Of a stretch of DNA of 34,787 nt, positions 9,712-25,951 are shown in pieces. This DNA is from Perkinsus chesapeaki (Eukaryota > Perkinsozoa > Perkinsida > Perkinsidae), in contig JAAPAO010000375.1 in NCBI GenBank assembly GCA_013115145.1, forward strand, positions 1-34,787. Reading direction: 5' to 3'. Positions within the stretch are counted from its first letter, which is position 1. Every line of letters starts with the position of its first letter. Position numbers and translations under genes: made by a program. Under the pieces are notes generated by a model that worked only from the letters and a program-made list of their open reading frames with translations, searched no databases and had not been told where the DNA came from.

Positions 9712-11171
9712 TCAACCTCCAAAGGATCCAAAGTCTGAACCGCAGGGAAGTCGCGGGTTCGATCCCCGCACCCTGCATTTTTCTACCTCTTTTTTCCGTG
9801 CTTGTTCTTCCATAACGGTTGCGTCCATGAAACTGAGGACACATACATCTTCAGTCAGGAACCAAAATAATCATCCGAATGAACAAAACCATACATACAG
9901 AAACTGTAGGTGCATTTACCAAGTCGCAGGATGTCGATTAGCTCATTTCCTGCTCTAATGGAGCCTTAGTACCACCGAGAACCGTTGCCACAATTGAAGT
10001 TAGTCAATCAAAAATCCTTCTTTCGGATAGTGCACATGAAGTCCAACCTCGGAGGAGGGAGCACAATCTCACAGTATTTGTTATCGAACACTTTTCATAG
10101 ACAAACTTAGAATCATAATGTGTGATGATTTAATTATCGCATAAGTCAACCGGGATTCTGTCCGTCAACCCATCGTAAGGAGCTCACCTGTCTCGCGCTT
10201 CTGGACTCATCGGTGACTCTGAAGCAGCACCTTCAGATTTTGTTGTCTTGGCATCCTCAGCCTTGGCCAAATCCGAATTCACTTGGCGACCAAATTCATA
10301 GAGAACTGAAGTGCCTCTAGTTGCAGGGAAGTGTTAAACCAGACCACTGTGGTTTAGAAGTCGCACTACTGTAGAAGGTCAAAGTCGATGACTATCAATA
10401 TACAACAATAAATAACATTTCCCGAACGCGCAGTGCGGGGAAAGATGTTAAATGATAATAGTAACTCTCACCTTTCTCGAGCTCGAAGCCCTTCCTCCTT
10501 TTCAAAAATGACAGCACATGTTTTCCGATGGGAATAGTTCGATCTTCCTTCCCCCTTTGCCCAACCAATAAAGCTTCCTCCAATACCGGCGATGTGCCAT
10601 GAACTACAGCGGAATCTTTCCCTTGGCTTTCTGTCACCATCAAGCTGACACGTCCTGAGTAGTACGACAGTGCGTTATTGCCAAAGCATGCGAATATGAC
10701 AACCGTACCGTCCGAAACCCTCTAGATGCGAATTCCTCCCGCGATAATGCTCATAAAAGGAATAGGGTCATACGGAAACATCCACGCTTTGCGCCTATAA
10801 TAATTTCCACTGGAAAAATGGCGAAAATGAACTTGCCGAAAATTTCGGTCCGAAACTATTCGCTTAGTCGACTCGCTATCCGTTATGGTATAGCTCGCCA
10901 CGTTACGGAGTGAGCTCAAGCTACGTACAGTAGACACGAGAGGAACTTGTCAGCTGTAAGAAATGGAGTCATTGGCTGGAGATCTGCGTTGAAACTTAAA
11001 GCTGGGAAGCTCACCTCCAGCACTATGGGTGCTGACAAGGGGAACCACTGACGGGGCAGGCTCAGCAGTGGACTCCGATCTCTTGCGCTTGGTCACAGAT
11101 GAGCCAGGCTCGATCTTGATCCTTCCGGATGGCGCCGAATCCCCCGAGGATTTTAGCCTTATCTTGCCCAT
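9712..11171 (-). CDS. Unknown basic, Ser/Lys-rich protein, spliced (provisional model)
   Basis: ATG 11171 opens an exon to 11015 (donor GGAG|GTGAGC) rich in Ser, Pro, Lys and Arg with KRKRSES, a likely nuclear signal. Further exons that keep phase are 10953–10929 (25-nt micro-exon), 10644–10472 (FLKRRKGFELEK), 10305–10188 (LYEFGRQVNSDLAKAEDAK) and, less certain, 9832–9712 ending in TGA. A variant skips the micro-exon and uses an acceptor at 10655. Donors of the first three coding blocks are all GTGAG/GTACG type. The last exon would be read antisense through the tRNA-like hairpin at 9742–9777, which makes it doubtful. No family recognised; probably nuclear by its basic low-complexity N terminus (inference). 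Confidence 0.45.
9742..9782 (+). ncRNA. tRNA-like acceptor plus T-arm hairpin with pol III signals
   Basis: GCAGGG (9742–9747) pairs with CCCTGC (9771–9776); between them a perfect T arm: GCGGG, loop TTCGATC, CCCGC (9753–9769). A discriminator-like A at 9777 is followed by TTTTT. GGTTCGATCC is a perfect B box. The D and anticodon arms are missing in this fold. A longer alternative uses GCAGGCT at 9665 as 5' acceptor strand (113 nt) but has no good D or anticodon arm. Could be a deleted tRNA copy, the end of a tRNA-derived SINE, or a minihelix RNA. Confidence 0.4.
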
Positions 11172-11205
11172 TTCATCGACGGCGATACTAACCAGTGAAA
11201 ACGCC

Positions 11206-11222
11206 AGTCGTGGGATTCGAAC
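11206..11222 (-). other. Isolated B-box-like motif between two genes
   Basis: On the - strand GAGTTCGAATCCC fits the pol III B box. It lies between the USP stop (11391) and the next ATG (11171). Flanks do not pair as a T arm, so no tRNA is called. Confidence 0.2.
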
Positions 11223-11390
11223 TCGGGATCGCTAGGGTATCCGGAAACCGGGTTTAATGTTATTATGAAATGACTGAAGCAAGGATGCCGCGAGCACACA
11301 TCTCGCATTGTTGATGATTATGATACAACGCCAGTGATATCAAGCAGTAGAAAGTATTTTAACAATCGGAAGGAACAACATCGAAGTGGA

Positions 11391-15902
<4,512 letters not shown>

Positions 15903-15989
15903 ACAGTGTGTTGTTGTTGTTGTTGATCTTGTTGACGTGAGCCTTTCTGTTCGCCTATAAACTATAGGTGGGGAAGGCGTTGTGGGCAT

Positions 15990-17899
15990 AAAACTAATAA
16001 CAGTGTAACTGAATAACCGGGATAGAGCCACCGCTGCTACTGAAGGAAACCTGTTAAAAGTGAACTATAATTTAAAGGCTATAACTTCGGTTATTGTCGG
16101 TGTCTACAGCTAGTTAGAGACGCCACAGCGGGTTTGAATGCATTACTCTCAAATTAAGTGTATAATCTTTCACCCAGCGGGGTAGAGCCCTGGATATGCG
16201 CATAGTCGATGAGATAGCAAATCCGCAGCCAACATTGCGTTCGCGTTTGTTGGGCGGCAAGTTGATTAAAATTCACTATTCCGCGTTAGAAGGATCAAAA
16301 CGAGCTGAAACCTTGAGGGGCATAGCTATGAGGCACGGGAAAACGATTGGTATCATTCTCTCTCTGTAAGCTGTGATGTAGATGTAGATTGGACGAAGTG
16401 TAGAATATCGCCAGAGGGCAGTCGCCTTGAAGAGGACCCAATGCGCTTTAAGAAGATGGAAGTATTAATGGCTCTGGAGCTTCATGGAAAGAGTTTTTTG
16501 AGCGCTGCCTGATTTTATGGCGAGCGACTTTTTGACCAAGACCTTGGCGTTCGCGTAAACCTGAACGTATTTTACTTACGAAATATTTACATTGAACTTA
16601 GTTCAGTGAACTGAATCACATGTAGTCTACATGTGACGCTATGCATACTGCAACTCTCACTCGCCAAATGTACTATTTCGGTTTGACCAATTTGGTCACT
16701 AGCTGTGGGTTCGCTCTGTATGAGACCACGAACATTTTATCTGCAAGGTAGTAATCGACTAACTAGTTCCAGGGCTAGCCCAGCCAGTCAGGCAGTCTAC
16801 ACTTGGCCAACCCTGCCGCGGTAAGTTACCATCGGTAACCCTGTTGCCCGTTCGCGAACATCAGAGGTGGTGTTCGAATTGTTTGTTCGCTTCTAGCACG
16901 AGTAGATGCTTGTCGTAGTTTTATTCAGGGTTACTTCGCGCAATGCTCGCTCTTACATTTTTTACAGCGAGGACCATCCCTCGCACATGACCCCCGTCAA
17001 TGTTCAGCGATCATTTACCGTGGCTTACATTGCATTTCGCCTTCGGGGCTTTCTGCGCTCAACAGCGCCCATCGCCTCTCGCGGGCCCGGAAAAGTGAGA
17101 AAGAGTGCGCTCGTGCTAAGCGCAAGATCCTCACCTTGTTGAGCAACCGAAGACGCAAATGACTAATTAACTCACCATTTAGCCATAAGTTCTCAATCTC
17201 TGAAGGTCCAGACCAGTGAACCTACCTGTGAGATTCCGATCGTCAAGGACAGAAGTAGGGAAACTCGTCGAGCTGAATACTAAAAGAAGAATACGGTGAA
17301 TTGTCGTTATTATTTTGATTATCGTCGATAATCAAACACTACGTAAACCGTTAATCTCGCGCGTCTCTGAGGTCTTAAAACTATTTCACAGGCGAAAGTA
17401 GGTTAGTTGTGACTCACGATTATGAATATGGAGCTTCCGAAATAGTTCTAATTAAGCGAATCTTACGAACGGCCAACTAAAGAGCATCAGACTTTTCATA
17501 CTCTCTACAGTAGTAAGGAGCTCAGTGAGGTGGTAATATACATATTTTTGAACCTTGCAAGTACAAGTTGCGCTGCTGAGATCAGCCTACCGAGACCTGG
17601 TCGCGCACAATGAAGGCCATTTCTTATACTTCCCGAGCTCGAAATACCAAACACCTTGGTGATAAGACTTAGCGGACATTTGAAAGCGAAAAGCACTTCA
17701 TCGAACATCCCACCAACGAGACGCGGCACACCGAAGTTAGAGAAACCATTTAAGTGTTTGCACACAGTCTATAAAACAACAGACTACTTGTAGCGAAGGA
17801 ATCTTATAGTGAGGAACTTTAACAATCATAGCCAGGTACAGTAAGTAGCCAAATGATAAAGGGAAATATGGTATGGGAAATAACTGCACGCATGCGCAT
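15990..17899. other. Intergenic; no supported gene
   Basis: 1.9 kb between the USP start and the PI4KB stop. It contains two near-perfect odd palindromes, TCACATGTAG-T-CTACATGTGA (16616–16636) and TTGATTATCG-T-CGATAATCAA (17315–17335), and a patch of short palindromes around 16790–16862 (TTGGCCAA, GTTCGCGAAC). Confidence 0.5.
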
Positions 17900-20800
17900 T
17901 CACATAATGCCATTAGTAATTCTTTGGAACTCATCATACTGAATCGTCCGCCAATTATCAACACTCGTATCGATCAGCTCGACGATTTTCTGGATACATG
18001 CTTCCTCGGGAAGACTTCCATAAAACCGCCCGTCCATGTCCTTAACGGTTTGCTCCGGTCCGCCACCTTTAATAAGACATTCCATCGTGCACCCAGAATC
18101 GGCGAGCATCTTCACCGGAAGCAAAAGCCTGTCCTTGTGTTTCCGCGCCTCCAGAAATCCCCGAATAACCAAAGTCCGGAAATATTCAAACTCGTCGCTG
18201 TCCTCACCGCCGATCACTTCGATGTACTCTTGAGTCAGCTTGAACGGGGCGTTCTCGAAGGGGATATTTCCTGGCGCGCTGGAAAGCATAAATCCAAAAT
18301 CAATGTGGATTAAATGACCTTGCCGGTCGAGCAAAAGATTCCCGTTATGCCGATCCCGCACCGCCAAGAAATACGAAAATAGCGAATACGCCGCCAAGCT
18401 CTGGATGAAATTCTTCCGAGCGCGCGCCAAAGATTCTTTGCTGTCTCCAAAGGCCATCTTAAATATTCCCATAAGATTCTTATCGGGGAACTCTCGTTTC
18501 AGGCAATCTATCGAAACCGTATCAGTCAGCATTTCCATCAATCCGCTCTCCGAATCGACCGCGACCGTTTCGTACGGCTTCAGCCACAACGGCAACTGCG
18601 CTTCCTTGAAGATATTCTGCAGGATGCGCACGAGCTGGCCCGCTAGGACCTCCTGTCTGACATCGTCGCCACCCTTAACCATGATCTCTATACAATTCCA
18701 CGACCTCAAATTGCCGTACACACTTTGCCGTCGCAGCCGCTCCTTTTTCACTGAGAAAGGTTCCCCCCAGATGGACTTGCGTATTTTCGCAGGGGAGGGT
18801 TTCTTGGCGCATTTTTGCCCGAACGATCTCAAGCTCTTGCCAATCGACGATCTTTTCACGTTACCAGTCGAAGCTTTAGCTTCCTCCAATTCATCTTTCT
18901 CTCGAAAAACGCCGTCATAAAACATATCACACCACCGATCCGGCGTGACGTCATTCAACGCTTTCCGTAGCTCATCACGCAGAGCACCCGTCGGTCTATC
19001 TTCCTTCTCCAAAGTCTCGGGTTCGATTCCCATCTCCCGTATTATGTAACTGCTAGCAGCATCGCACCTCCCCCGGGAGCTTCTCAAATCTCCCCTCCGT
19101 CCCTTCTCCACCATTTCCTCCAAATCCGCGATTTCAACAACCATCATGAACGGCGCTCTAGTGTGTGTTTTGAACACCTTACAGTCATGTATTTTCACTA
19201 TATGCCCGCGGACATTATCCTTCCTAAAGGCGCAGCCGGGCATGCCCAGAGGCAGCGACACTCCCATCAACCTGTACAGTCCCGTCGTCACCGCTACACC
19301 AGCTCGCTTCTCGAACAGCCATTCGTTAAGCAGCGCGATTGAGCAGCTCAGCTCGAACGTTCTGTCATCCATTTTTGCGAGGGAGCACGCTAACCCTGTC
19401 AGATATCTCACAAAAGAATTCTGCGTCTTGAAATAGTCGCAACGCAGAAGTTTCTCCATCGAATAGTGGGAGTCCTCATCGAGTACGCCCCAGTCTGCTG
19501 CGTCGCTCCGCCGCAAACCGTTTTTTTCATCGGCGTAATCAGCCTGAGCCATCAAGCTCTCTCCGCAAATGAGAGGATCACCCAAATCGCTGTAAACAGC
19601 GCTGACATGACCAAGGGTATTCACCAGTCGATTTCGCGCGCCCCGGGACAGAACGCGCAATCTCTCCAGCGATTCGATTTGTCTCAGATTACCCGGCGGG
19701 TTCGACTTCGGTGATGGGTGGTTCTCTTGCACATTGGGGCATGATTTACAAACAGGATTCTCGGAGATAGATGAAGCTCGATCGGGAACTGAAATTAAGT
19801 TGGGATTTCCGAATCTATTCACGTCCGGTATTGTCTCAAAAATATTGAAATATGTTCGTGGGGTTCACGTGCAGTGCAACGAAGACCCTTAGTTGGTCCC
19901 TTAGTTTTGAAAAGAGAGAAAGTTAGAGACATTCATGTTATCCCTTTCTCGTGAAAACGGCGCCGATGGACGTCTCAAAATTTCTTCAACTAAAAAAATA
20001 TTATCCACCGAAGGACTCATCCAGTCATAAAGAAGTATCTTCCGAGAACTGATAAAATACTCCTAGCGCGCACGAGAAAGAGCGAACGGCTTGTCCCCAA
20101 TAGTGAATCACTACTGCGGATGAATCGGATTACAAATCGATTTCGTATGACAATTGTATGACTAAAGCAATACTATTACTAAAACTAATATGACATTAGT
20201 CATCCACAAACCTATGGTTATGTATTTACATATATTTGAAAGATATTCTATTAACAACAAATGGTATCATATTACTATGATCCTATTATACTACTATTCA
20301 TTAAATATTAATAATACGTAGGCAAAAGTATCAAGTGATAGAACAACTCATATTTCGCCCGGAGCAACTGTCCCTCATCCACCCACCCGTCAACGATCCC
20401 TCTGATCGTCCGCGATGGGCTTCTCCTTTGAAGCCCGCAGTTGACCGCAAACTAACCATGGAGTGCGTCCGACTCCGACCGCGCGCCGCGAAATTCTTGC
20501 TTTCTCGCCCGCGGAAGTCTCCAGGTGCTGAAACAGAAAGGGCACATCAAAGAATTAAAAAATACCTTAAGCCAGGATCGAACCATGGACCTCAGATAAA
20601 CCCTCTTACAGTCTTTCAAAGGCCGATCGCATGTGAGCACTGCGGTCTCGCAGGCGTCTTCCATTTTAGTTGCTCCTCGATGCATATCTTTCCCAGTGAG
20701 CTCGACGCCGTCCTCGACAATCGCGTGATACCTGAGGGAGAGATTCATCTGGGCTAACCGAAGTGTGCCCCATAGAGATCGAAAAAAGTTACTAATACGG

Positions 20801-22974
20801 ACTTTGCATTGAAATACCCTCCCAGGGCCGAAGGGAATATAGACACGAGTTTCAAGTTCTCTCTTTGATCAGACGACGATCTGATTAACCCGAATAACTT
20901 TCAGTCAACTCGAGTGCAATAGGAAGAGATTATAGAAAACTATAGAAGCGCGTTATGTCGAAATTTTCCGAGGAATCAAAAAGTTGCGGAATGAAACGAT
21001 TATCGATTCATTCTATTTTGAGCATTTCATGTTCCCCTGCCGACCGTCTGCGCTCGATGGAGCCGCAGATAAAATGCTCCAACATTCCAACCATAAGCCT
21101 GTTTTCAAATGTGGATGGAGAACCACCGCGGGTTCGATCCCCGGCAAGGGCTTTTCAACAACCCCTTTAAATCTTCCCTTCCTACAGCCAATGCATCTTG
21201 ATCGCCAAACCCATGAACGTCGACGCTTCCATCAGCAAGAACGATTGAAGATCGGGAGCCGACTGAAAAGAGAGGAAGGAAATTGTTGGACGGTAAACGC
21301 CTTGTATACACCCCTAACTTTAATTCATCAGGGGAGGTAACAACAACCACACCAATACCGCCCGAATGAGCACGTTACCTTTTCCTTCATCGAAGCATAA
21401 ACAAGTTGGGGCAGATAGAAGTCCACGCATTCGACCTTGATTTTGTACCTGTTCACAACAGAGAGTGGTAAAGTCATGCAAGAGCAGTCCCCATTATTCC
21501 ATTATTAAGGAGCTATTCCCTATTATTCCATTATTAAGGAACTATTCCCTATTATTCCATTATTANNNNNNNNNNNNNNNNNNNNNNNNNNNNNNNNNNN
21601 NNNNNNNNNNNNNNNNNNNNNNNNNNNNNNNNNNNNNNNNNNNNNNNNNNNNNNNNNNNNNNNNATATTCCATTATTAAGGAACTATTCCCTATTATTCC
21701 ATTATTAAGGAGCTATTCCCTATTATTCCATTATTAAGTAAACAATAATTCCCTGGGACAAGTGTTGAAGTGCAAGCGTGCGTTCGTCTACATTTTCGAT
21801 GACAAATGAAGAGTCGAGAACAAACAGTCGGTACAAAGGCGGGAAGCCTTCGTCAGGCAGCTTTCTGGGAGGTAACAATTCTTGAAATAATAGAGCCTGA
21901 GTTATTTCAAAAAAATACAGAATTCTAATTGCCACATTTTTTGACAGATAAATAATATATCGAACATTCGTACGCTGGATACCCTATAAGCGAATATATG
22001 AATCAATCATCATTTTCCACGAACTCAATCTCATACGAAAGTAAGGCATCCTCAAGAAGACTCACCCTCACAGTATAGAAAATTCATCAATCTCAAATGG
22101 ATTCATCCCATGCCGTCTACACTTACAGTTGGCTGACCAAAAAATCGTCAACTTGTCCGAGGTCTGCATTTTCCAAATGATGCATGTGAGAGTAAATATT
22201 AGTCATCTGAGAAGGAACACATTAGCACTTCCTCAACTATCGCAACTCGAAGAACGTCAAGAACCTCCAACTCCCCAATTCCCAAGATTGACCAAATGCG
22301 GTGTTGGCTACTGAATGAGATTGCTGGTAACAATTTCTCGAGATGCCACCCAGGGGGATAATTTAGACGCTGCCTTCAAGGATCCTTAAACAAGGAATGC
22401 TAATGTAGGCGGTTGATTAACAATGTTCTCAGTAACTATCGACTTCGTTCTGCGGAGTCGAGTCGAGCTACATGAACATCGCTGAGCCTCGCCTGCCCAT
22501 AATTTTCACCTTATATTATTTTTTTAATAATTTTTCTCGCATCTCCGCATAAGTAACGGTTCCCCGCGATTCTACGCTAAGATATTAATTCGCGTATTCT
22601 AAAATTACATATCCACTCGCAGGACGGTCCCTACTTTTTGCACGAATGGGGGAGACACGAATTAGCATTCTTCGACCTTGCACTGTACGATACGATCCTT
22701 ACCGCGGCGAATAAAGTAATTCATATTACTACATCCATTTCACGTCATTCACTTGTATGACGTTTAAACGGTTATTTTTCTGCCCAAGAACTTCCCTTAC
22801 ATTATGATCGCTCTCGTCGATGCCTTCCCCAAATCCATCCCAAATATCAGAGTTTGTATTTTCTTCTTCCTCAGGGATCGACAGCGCCTTCGCCTCTTTA
22901 GCATCTTCCAACCTCCTATGAATCTTTGGTATACAGCCTTCCAGCCATGCCTTTAGCGGAGCGAAGCAATTCAT
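17900..22974 (-). CDS. PI4KB: Phosphatidylinositol 4-kinase, type III beta (Pik1 class)
   Basis: Six phase-consistent exons, 833 residues: 22974–22801, 22206–22127, 21448–21379, 21262–21186, 20731–20566, 19834–17900. Residues about 59–150 form the lipid-kinase-unique helical domain (VDDFLVSQLY, VDFYLPQLVYAS, SFLLMEASTFMGLAIKMHW). The kinase domain shows the ATP-binding Lys576 in MVKGGDDVRQE, catalytic loop DRHNGN (683–688) and DFG (701–703), and ends ITNGIM as in PI4KB. It makes PI4P at Golgi/secretory membranes. The length is close to animal PI4KB. Introns 1, 2 and 5 are long (594, 678 and 731 nt); intron 2 holds a minisatellite and the assembly gap. The ATG at 22974 is a choice: the frame stays open to an ATG at 23067 and beyond. 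The acceptor of the last exon (TTTTTGAG) is not typical. Motif APLKAWLEGCIP near the N terminus is shared with the USP. Confidence 0.93.
21477..21740. repeat. 29-bp minisatellite inside PI4KB intron 2
   Basis: Unit ATTATTCCATTATTAAGGAA + CTATTCCCT, with GGAGCT/GGAACT variants. About 2.8 units precede and 2.6 follow a run of N, so the true array length is unknown. Confidence 0.95.
21566..21664. other. Assembly gap (99 N)
   Basis: Run of 99 N inside the minisatellite; most likely a placeholder for a collapsed array. Confidence 0.98.
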
Positions 22975-23425
22975 GTTTCGCATAATATTATGATGGCCTC
23001 GGCCCTCAACAGCTACTCGGGAGAGGGACGCGCTTGGATCATTTCGCCGAGATGATTCGGAGACCATTAAAATGTACAAAATAAACTGAGTCGGTATTGT
23101 CAGTGCGTTGAATATGTAAATAACGACCAACCTTACTCCAGCCACCAGGCGGAGACTGAAACGACCCTTGAGTACGAAAGCTTCACAATAATTTACTTGG
23201 CGAGTGAGCAATACGTCACAGGCACATGTGCCATGATTTATACAGTCCAGAGGCTTAGACCAACCCAAAGGAACATCAAAAAACTCCTTAAATTGACTTA
23301 GGAATTATTGAAAAAAATGTGATTTTCTATTTTTTTGTAACGGTTGATGTATTTTCTTGTAATATTTTTTACCTTAGTTCCCTTCTCTTAGAACAGAGAA
23401 TAACAACGACAAATTCGGTAAAGAA
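22975..23425. other. Upstream of PI4KB; frame open but no supported exon
   Basis: The frame of PI4KB exon 1 stays open on the - strand to 23268 and includes hydrophobic stretches. An upstream coding extension or 5' leader cannot be ruled out. Confidence 0.3.
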
Positions 23426-23560
23426 CCACACCATTTCTTGGTTAGGTTGAAGTTCTCCGAATAATTTAAAAACGGCAAGAAAACGGATTTGCTTTTTGAA
23501 CGGTTTTCCCGTCACTTTACATAATTTTTCAAAATTAAAGTTGACCGGGAAATGGTGTAG
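23426..23560. mobile_element. Short inverted-repeat element (MITE-like), related to 7791–8410
   Basis: Starts CCACACCATTTCTTGG and ends TTGACCGGGAAATGGTGTAG, imperfect inverted repeats. The right end matches the right end of the 620-bp element (TTGACCGGcAAATGGTGTAG) and the interior shares AGTTCT…TTTAAAAACGG-like stretches. 135 bp, no coding capacity. Confidence 0.5.
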
Positions 23561-23639
23561 ATATCGCATATCCTATCCGAACCCTTGCTAACCCGATAAA
23601 GACATAGGCTACTCAAACAAACACACATACTTCTCTCAG

Positions 23640-23985
23640 AAACGCCATCTGCTCAGTTGAACTGATTCAGTTCAAAAAACTCAAACAAAAAAATTGTTGA
23701 ATCCATTACGAACCATTGCATGGCATAGTTAAGATGGACATGTTTATGACTTCTCGACACGTCGATTGCTCAATAAAACCAGACACGGTCGATTCCCAAA
23801 AGTTAAAGCTGAATCCAATTTCACATTGCTTACTCTAACCAATCACTAAGACTTGCCTACCTGACAATTTCAGGTTGACTTCATAAGCATTGATCACCCG
23901 TTGAACATCAACGCCAATCTCGCCTCTGTGTACCTTCTGGCATTAACCGAAAGCACACTTAACCAGTTGGTCTGAATCGAACCAC
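23640..23985 (-). pseudogene. Decayed 3' fragment of SURF1
   Basis: Read on the - strand, 23985–23893 aligns with the end of SURF1 exon 1 (AACTGGTT.AGTGTG, ACAGA.GCG.GA.TGGCGTTGAT) and 23760–23640 with exon 2 (CATGTCCA.CTTAA.TATGCCATGCA.TGG, then CAGATGGCGT). The fragment carries an insertion of about 12 bp after the GGCGTTGAT, stops and shifts, and the space between the two parts is shorter than the real intron. The first 240 residues of SURF1 are not found. It is therefore a truncated, non-functional duplicate of the gene at 26937–28288. Confidence 0.8.
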
Positions 23986-24814
23986 GACATGGAAAGTTAA
24001 TAGGAACATCGAAAGTTGCCAGTAGGAGAGCATTTGTTGTTTTCTCTTGTTCTAGGAGCATGGTTCCTGGCAAGATTTCCATGATTTCCAAGATTTCTCC
24101 GCAGCGGCTATGACACTTTTAGCATGAAGAGTCGTGATCCAGAAGCTGTTCATAAATCCACTCGGCGAGCTATTACTCACGTATGGAAATAAGCGAGCCA
24201 TTCCGCTGAGATAATATCAGATCGCAAGATTTTCGACAGAAAATCCATCTGCAATATCGACTCGGTCTAACTAGTACCAAACCCACTTGCGATTAACACA
24301 CGGTAGATATGATACCACCGGCGGAAAGCATAATTGACAAGCTACATCGCGAATTACGAGATCACGGAGGAGAACGTGAAAACAGCCCCACTGTATTCAT
24401 GTGTAAAATAACGTCTTATGCGGGAAACTTCCGTGAATGCAAAACAAGAATTTATGAGAATTCCATATTTGAGCAGTATTGGAAAAATGTTCAAGAGGCC
24501 GAGGTATCGAAATAGTTTCGCCCCAAAAAATACGGACCGCTCGAGAAAATTTTCCGTAGAGCCCAAGGAGTCACTTCCTGGGTGGTCACTGGAGTGTTTT
24601 CGAGAGATACTTTTGCCAAAGCCTCTGATAAACGAGTAACATCTCATGCTTGGATGACAAGTTACAATCGAGGTACTTTATTATCACCCATTTACGCTGA
24701 GCTAGTGTCAGACTTTAGCTCCGTTTAAGACTCAGGCTGAGTCACTGAGACTCTGAGTCTTACGCTTTGAGTGGACTACACCCTTTTACAGTTGTCCCTT
24801 CTGCATATATCTTC
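23986..24814. other. Intergenic, upstream of subtilisin copy B
   Basis: Short frames only; nothing recognised. TTTTACAGTTGTCC about 25 nt before the subtilisin ATG resembles the CACCAGTTGTTTT before copy A, a possible shared acceptor for a leader or 5' exon. Confidence 0.4.
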
Positions 24815-25951
24815 ATGAGTTTTCGTCATACTGTCCCTTTCCTTGACACCGCAAAGCATCTCAATCTGTTCGGTTTAACGGTCATTCAAAGTCTTTTCTT
24901 AGTAGCTCTGAGTGCACCCAGTGAGGATGTGCTATTCTATCCACCAAATGACCCTTACTTTGAGCACCAAAGGGTACTATTTGAAGCACTACATATTAAT
25001 GAGACTTGGATGGCAGTTAGAGAATCTGGATTAGATAGGAGAGATGTAATCGTAACTGTAATCGATACCGGTGTTAAGGAGATGCCTGATCTTGAAGGCA
25101 AATTGTTGAAAGGATTGGACGTTAGTGGGGCCCCCGAGCCGTCAGTGGAAGATTTACACGGTCACGGAACAGCAATGGCGGCAATTATCGCTGCGGGCAT
25201 CAATAATGACATTGATGGAACAGGAATAGCTGATAAAGTTAAAATACGACCCATCCGAATAATGGCCTCTAGCCCATTCGCCGGCTTGCCGCACTTGAAG
25301 AAGGGCTGGAAGAAAGCAATGACATACAAAGATTCAGATATCATCCTCCTCGCTTTCGTGTGGAGCTACACCAACGACGATTCCCTCTTGTTCAAGGCTC
25401 TCTTAGAGAAAGCAGTGAAGAAAGGCAAATTCGTGGTCATCGGTGCTTCAAATCCAAACCACCAAGATGGATACGGAGCCGTTGCGATCCCGTGCTCTTT
25501 AGCCAATTCTATGCCTGGTGTGGTATGCGTTACTGCGACCTTCACATCGAACCCTCACTTATTGTTAAGTAACTCCTCCTTGCTGGCCAGCTTCGGTTTG
25601 CCTGGTACAGACGTCCTTATTCCAACTCTAGAGCAAGAAGGGGACGAGCGGAAATACAAAACAGCGAAAGGCTCCTCTCTCGCGGCCGCAATTGTTGCTG
25701 GTGTAGCAGCATTGATGCAAAGCTTTGGGAAGTTTGAGCCCGACGAGATGAAGACAATGTTATTGGAGGCGACTAAGGGTACCGTGGTGACAAATAAAGG
25801 AGACGGAATGCCGTATGGTGTCCTTCGACCTGATCTTGCTGTTAAAAAAGCAATTGAAAGAGCAAAGATATTAAAACAAAAATCAACCAAGGCACGGAGA
25901 TCTTTCGGGAGAATATGGAGAAGAGACAGAAACCGGAAGAGAGTGTTCTAA
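24815..25951 (+). CDS. Secreted subtilisin-like serine protease (S8), copy B
   Basis: Single exon, 378 residues from the first ATG in frame (24815). A hydrophobic signal lies at about residues 18–34. Triad: Asp84 in VIVTVIDTGV, His117 in HGHGTA, Ser288 in GSSLAA; oxyanion Asn213 in GASN. As in copy A, a mature-like YPPNDPYFEHQ begins at residue 42, so no I9 propeptide domain fits. The serine motif is further changed (GSSLAAAIVAG). A 28-residue C-terminal tail rich in Lys and Arg (from KILKQKSTKARRSF) is absent from copy A. The two copies are clearly paralogous along the full domain. A 138-bp piece of this gene recurs at 30297–30434. Likely extracellular; substrate unknown. Confidence 0.9.
   Translation: MSFRHTVPFLDTAKHLNLFGLTVIQSLFLVALSAPSEDVLFYPPNDPYFEHQRVLFEALHINETWMAVRESGLDRRDVIVTVIDTGVKEMPDLEGKLLKGLDVSGAPEPSVEDLHGHGTAMAAIIAAGINNDIDGTGIADKVKIRPIRIMASSPFAGLPHLKKGWKKAMTYKDSDIILLAFVWSYTNDDSLLFKALLEKAVKKGKFVVIGASNPNHQDGYGAVAIPCSLANSMPGVVCVTATFTSNPHLLLSNSSLLASFGLPGTDVLIPTLEQEGDERKYKTAKGSSLAAAIVAGVAALMQSFGKFEPDEMKTMLLEATKGTVVTNKGDGMPYGVLRPDLAVKKAIERAKILKQKSTKARRSFGRIWRRDRNRKRVF

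Noticed and set aside
20574-20595. B box and T-arm-like GGTTCGATCC on the - strand
   Set aside because: It lies inside PI4KB exon 5, where GTT CGA TCC codes for Val-Arg-Ser in a phase-correct exon; the flanks do not fold as a T arm.
20335-20757. 140-codon + strand frame
   Set aside because: It overlaps PI4KB exon 5 in antisense and shows no features of its own.
21122-21150. T-arm-like CGCGGGTTCGATCCCCGG on the + strand
   Set aside because: Only four pairs form and no acceptor partner is near; it lies in PI4KB intron 4. Probably chance or a worn SINE end, so no RNA gene is called.
21723-21935. Coding-like open frame of 70 codons (- strand)
   Set aside because: PI4KB exon 2 joins exon 3 directly in phase and gives the family sequence VSQL-YKIK; inserting this frame would break the domain. 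It may be chance or a rare cassette exon.
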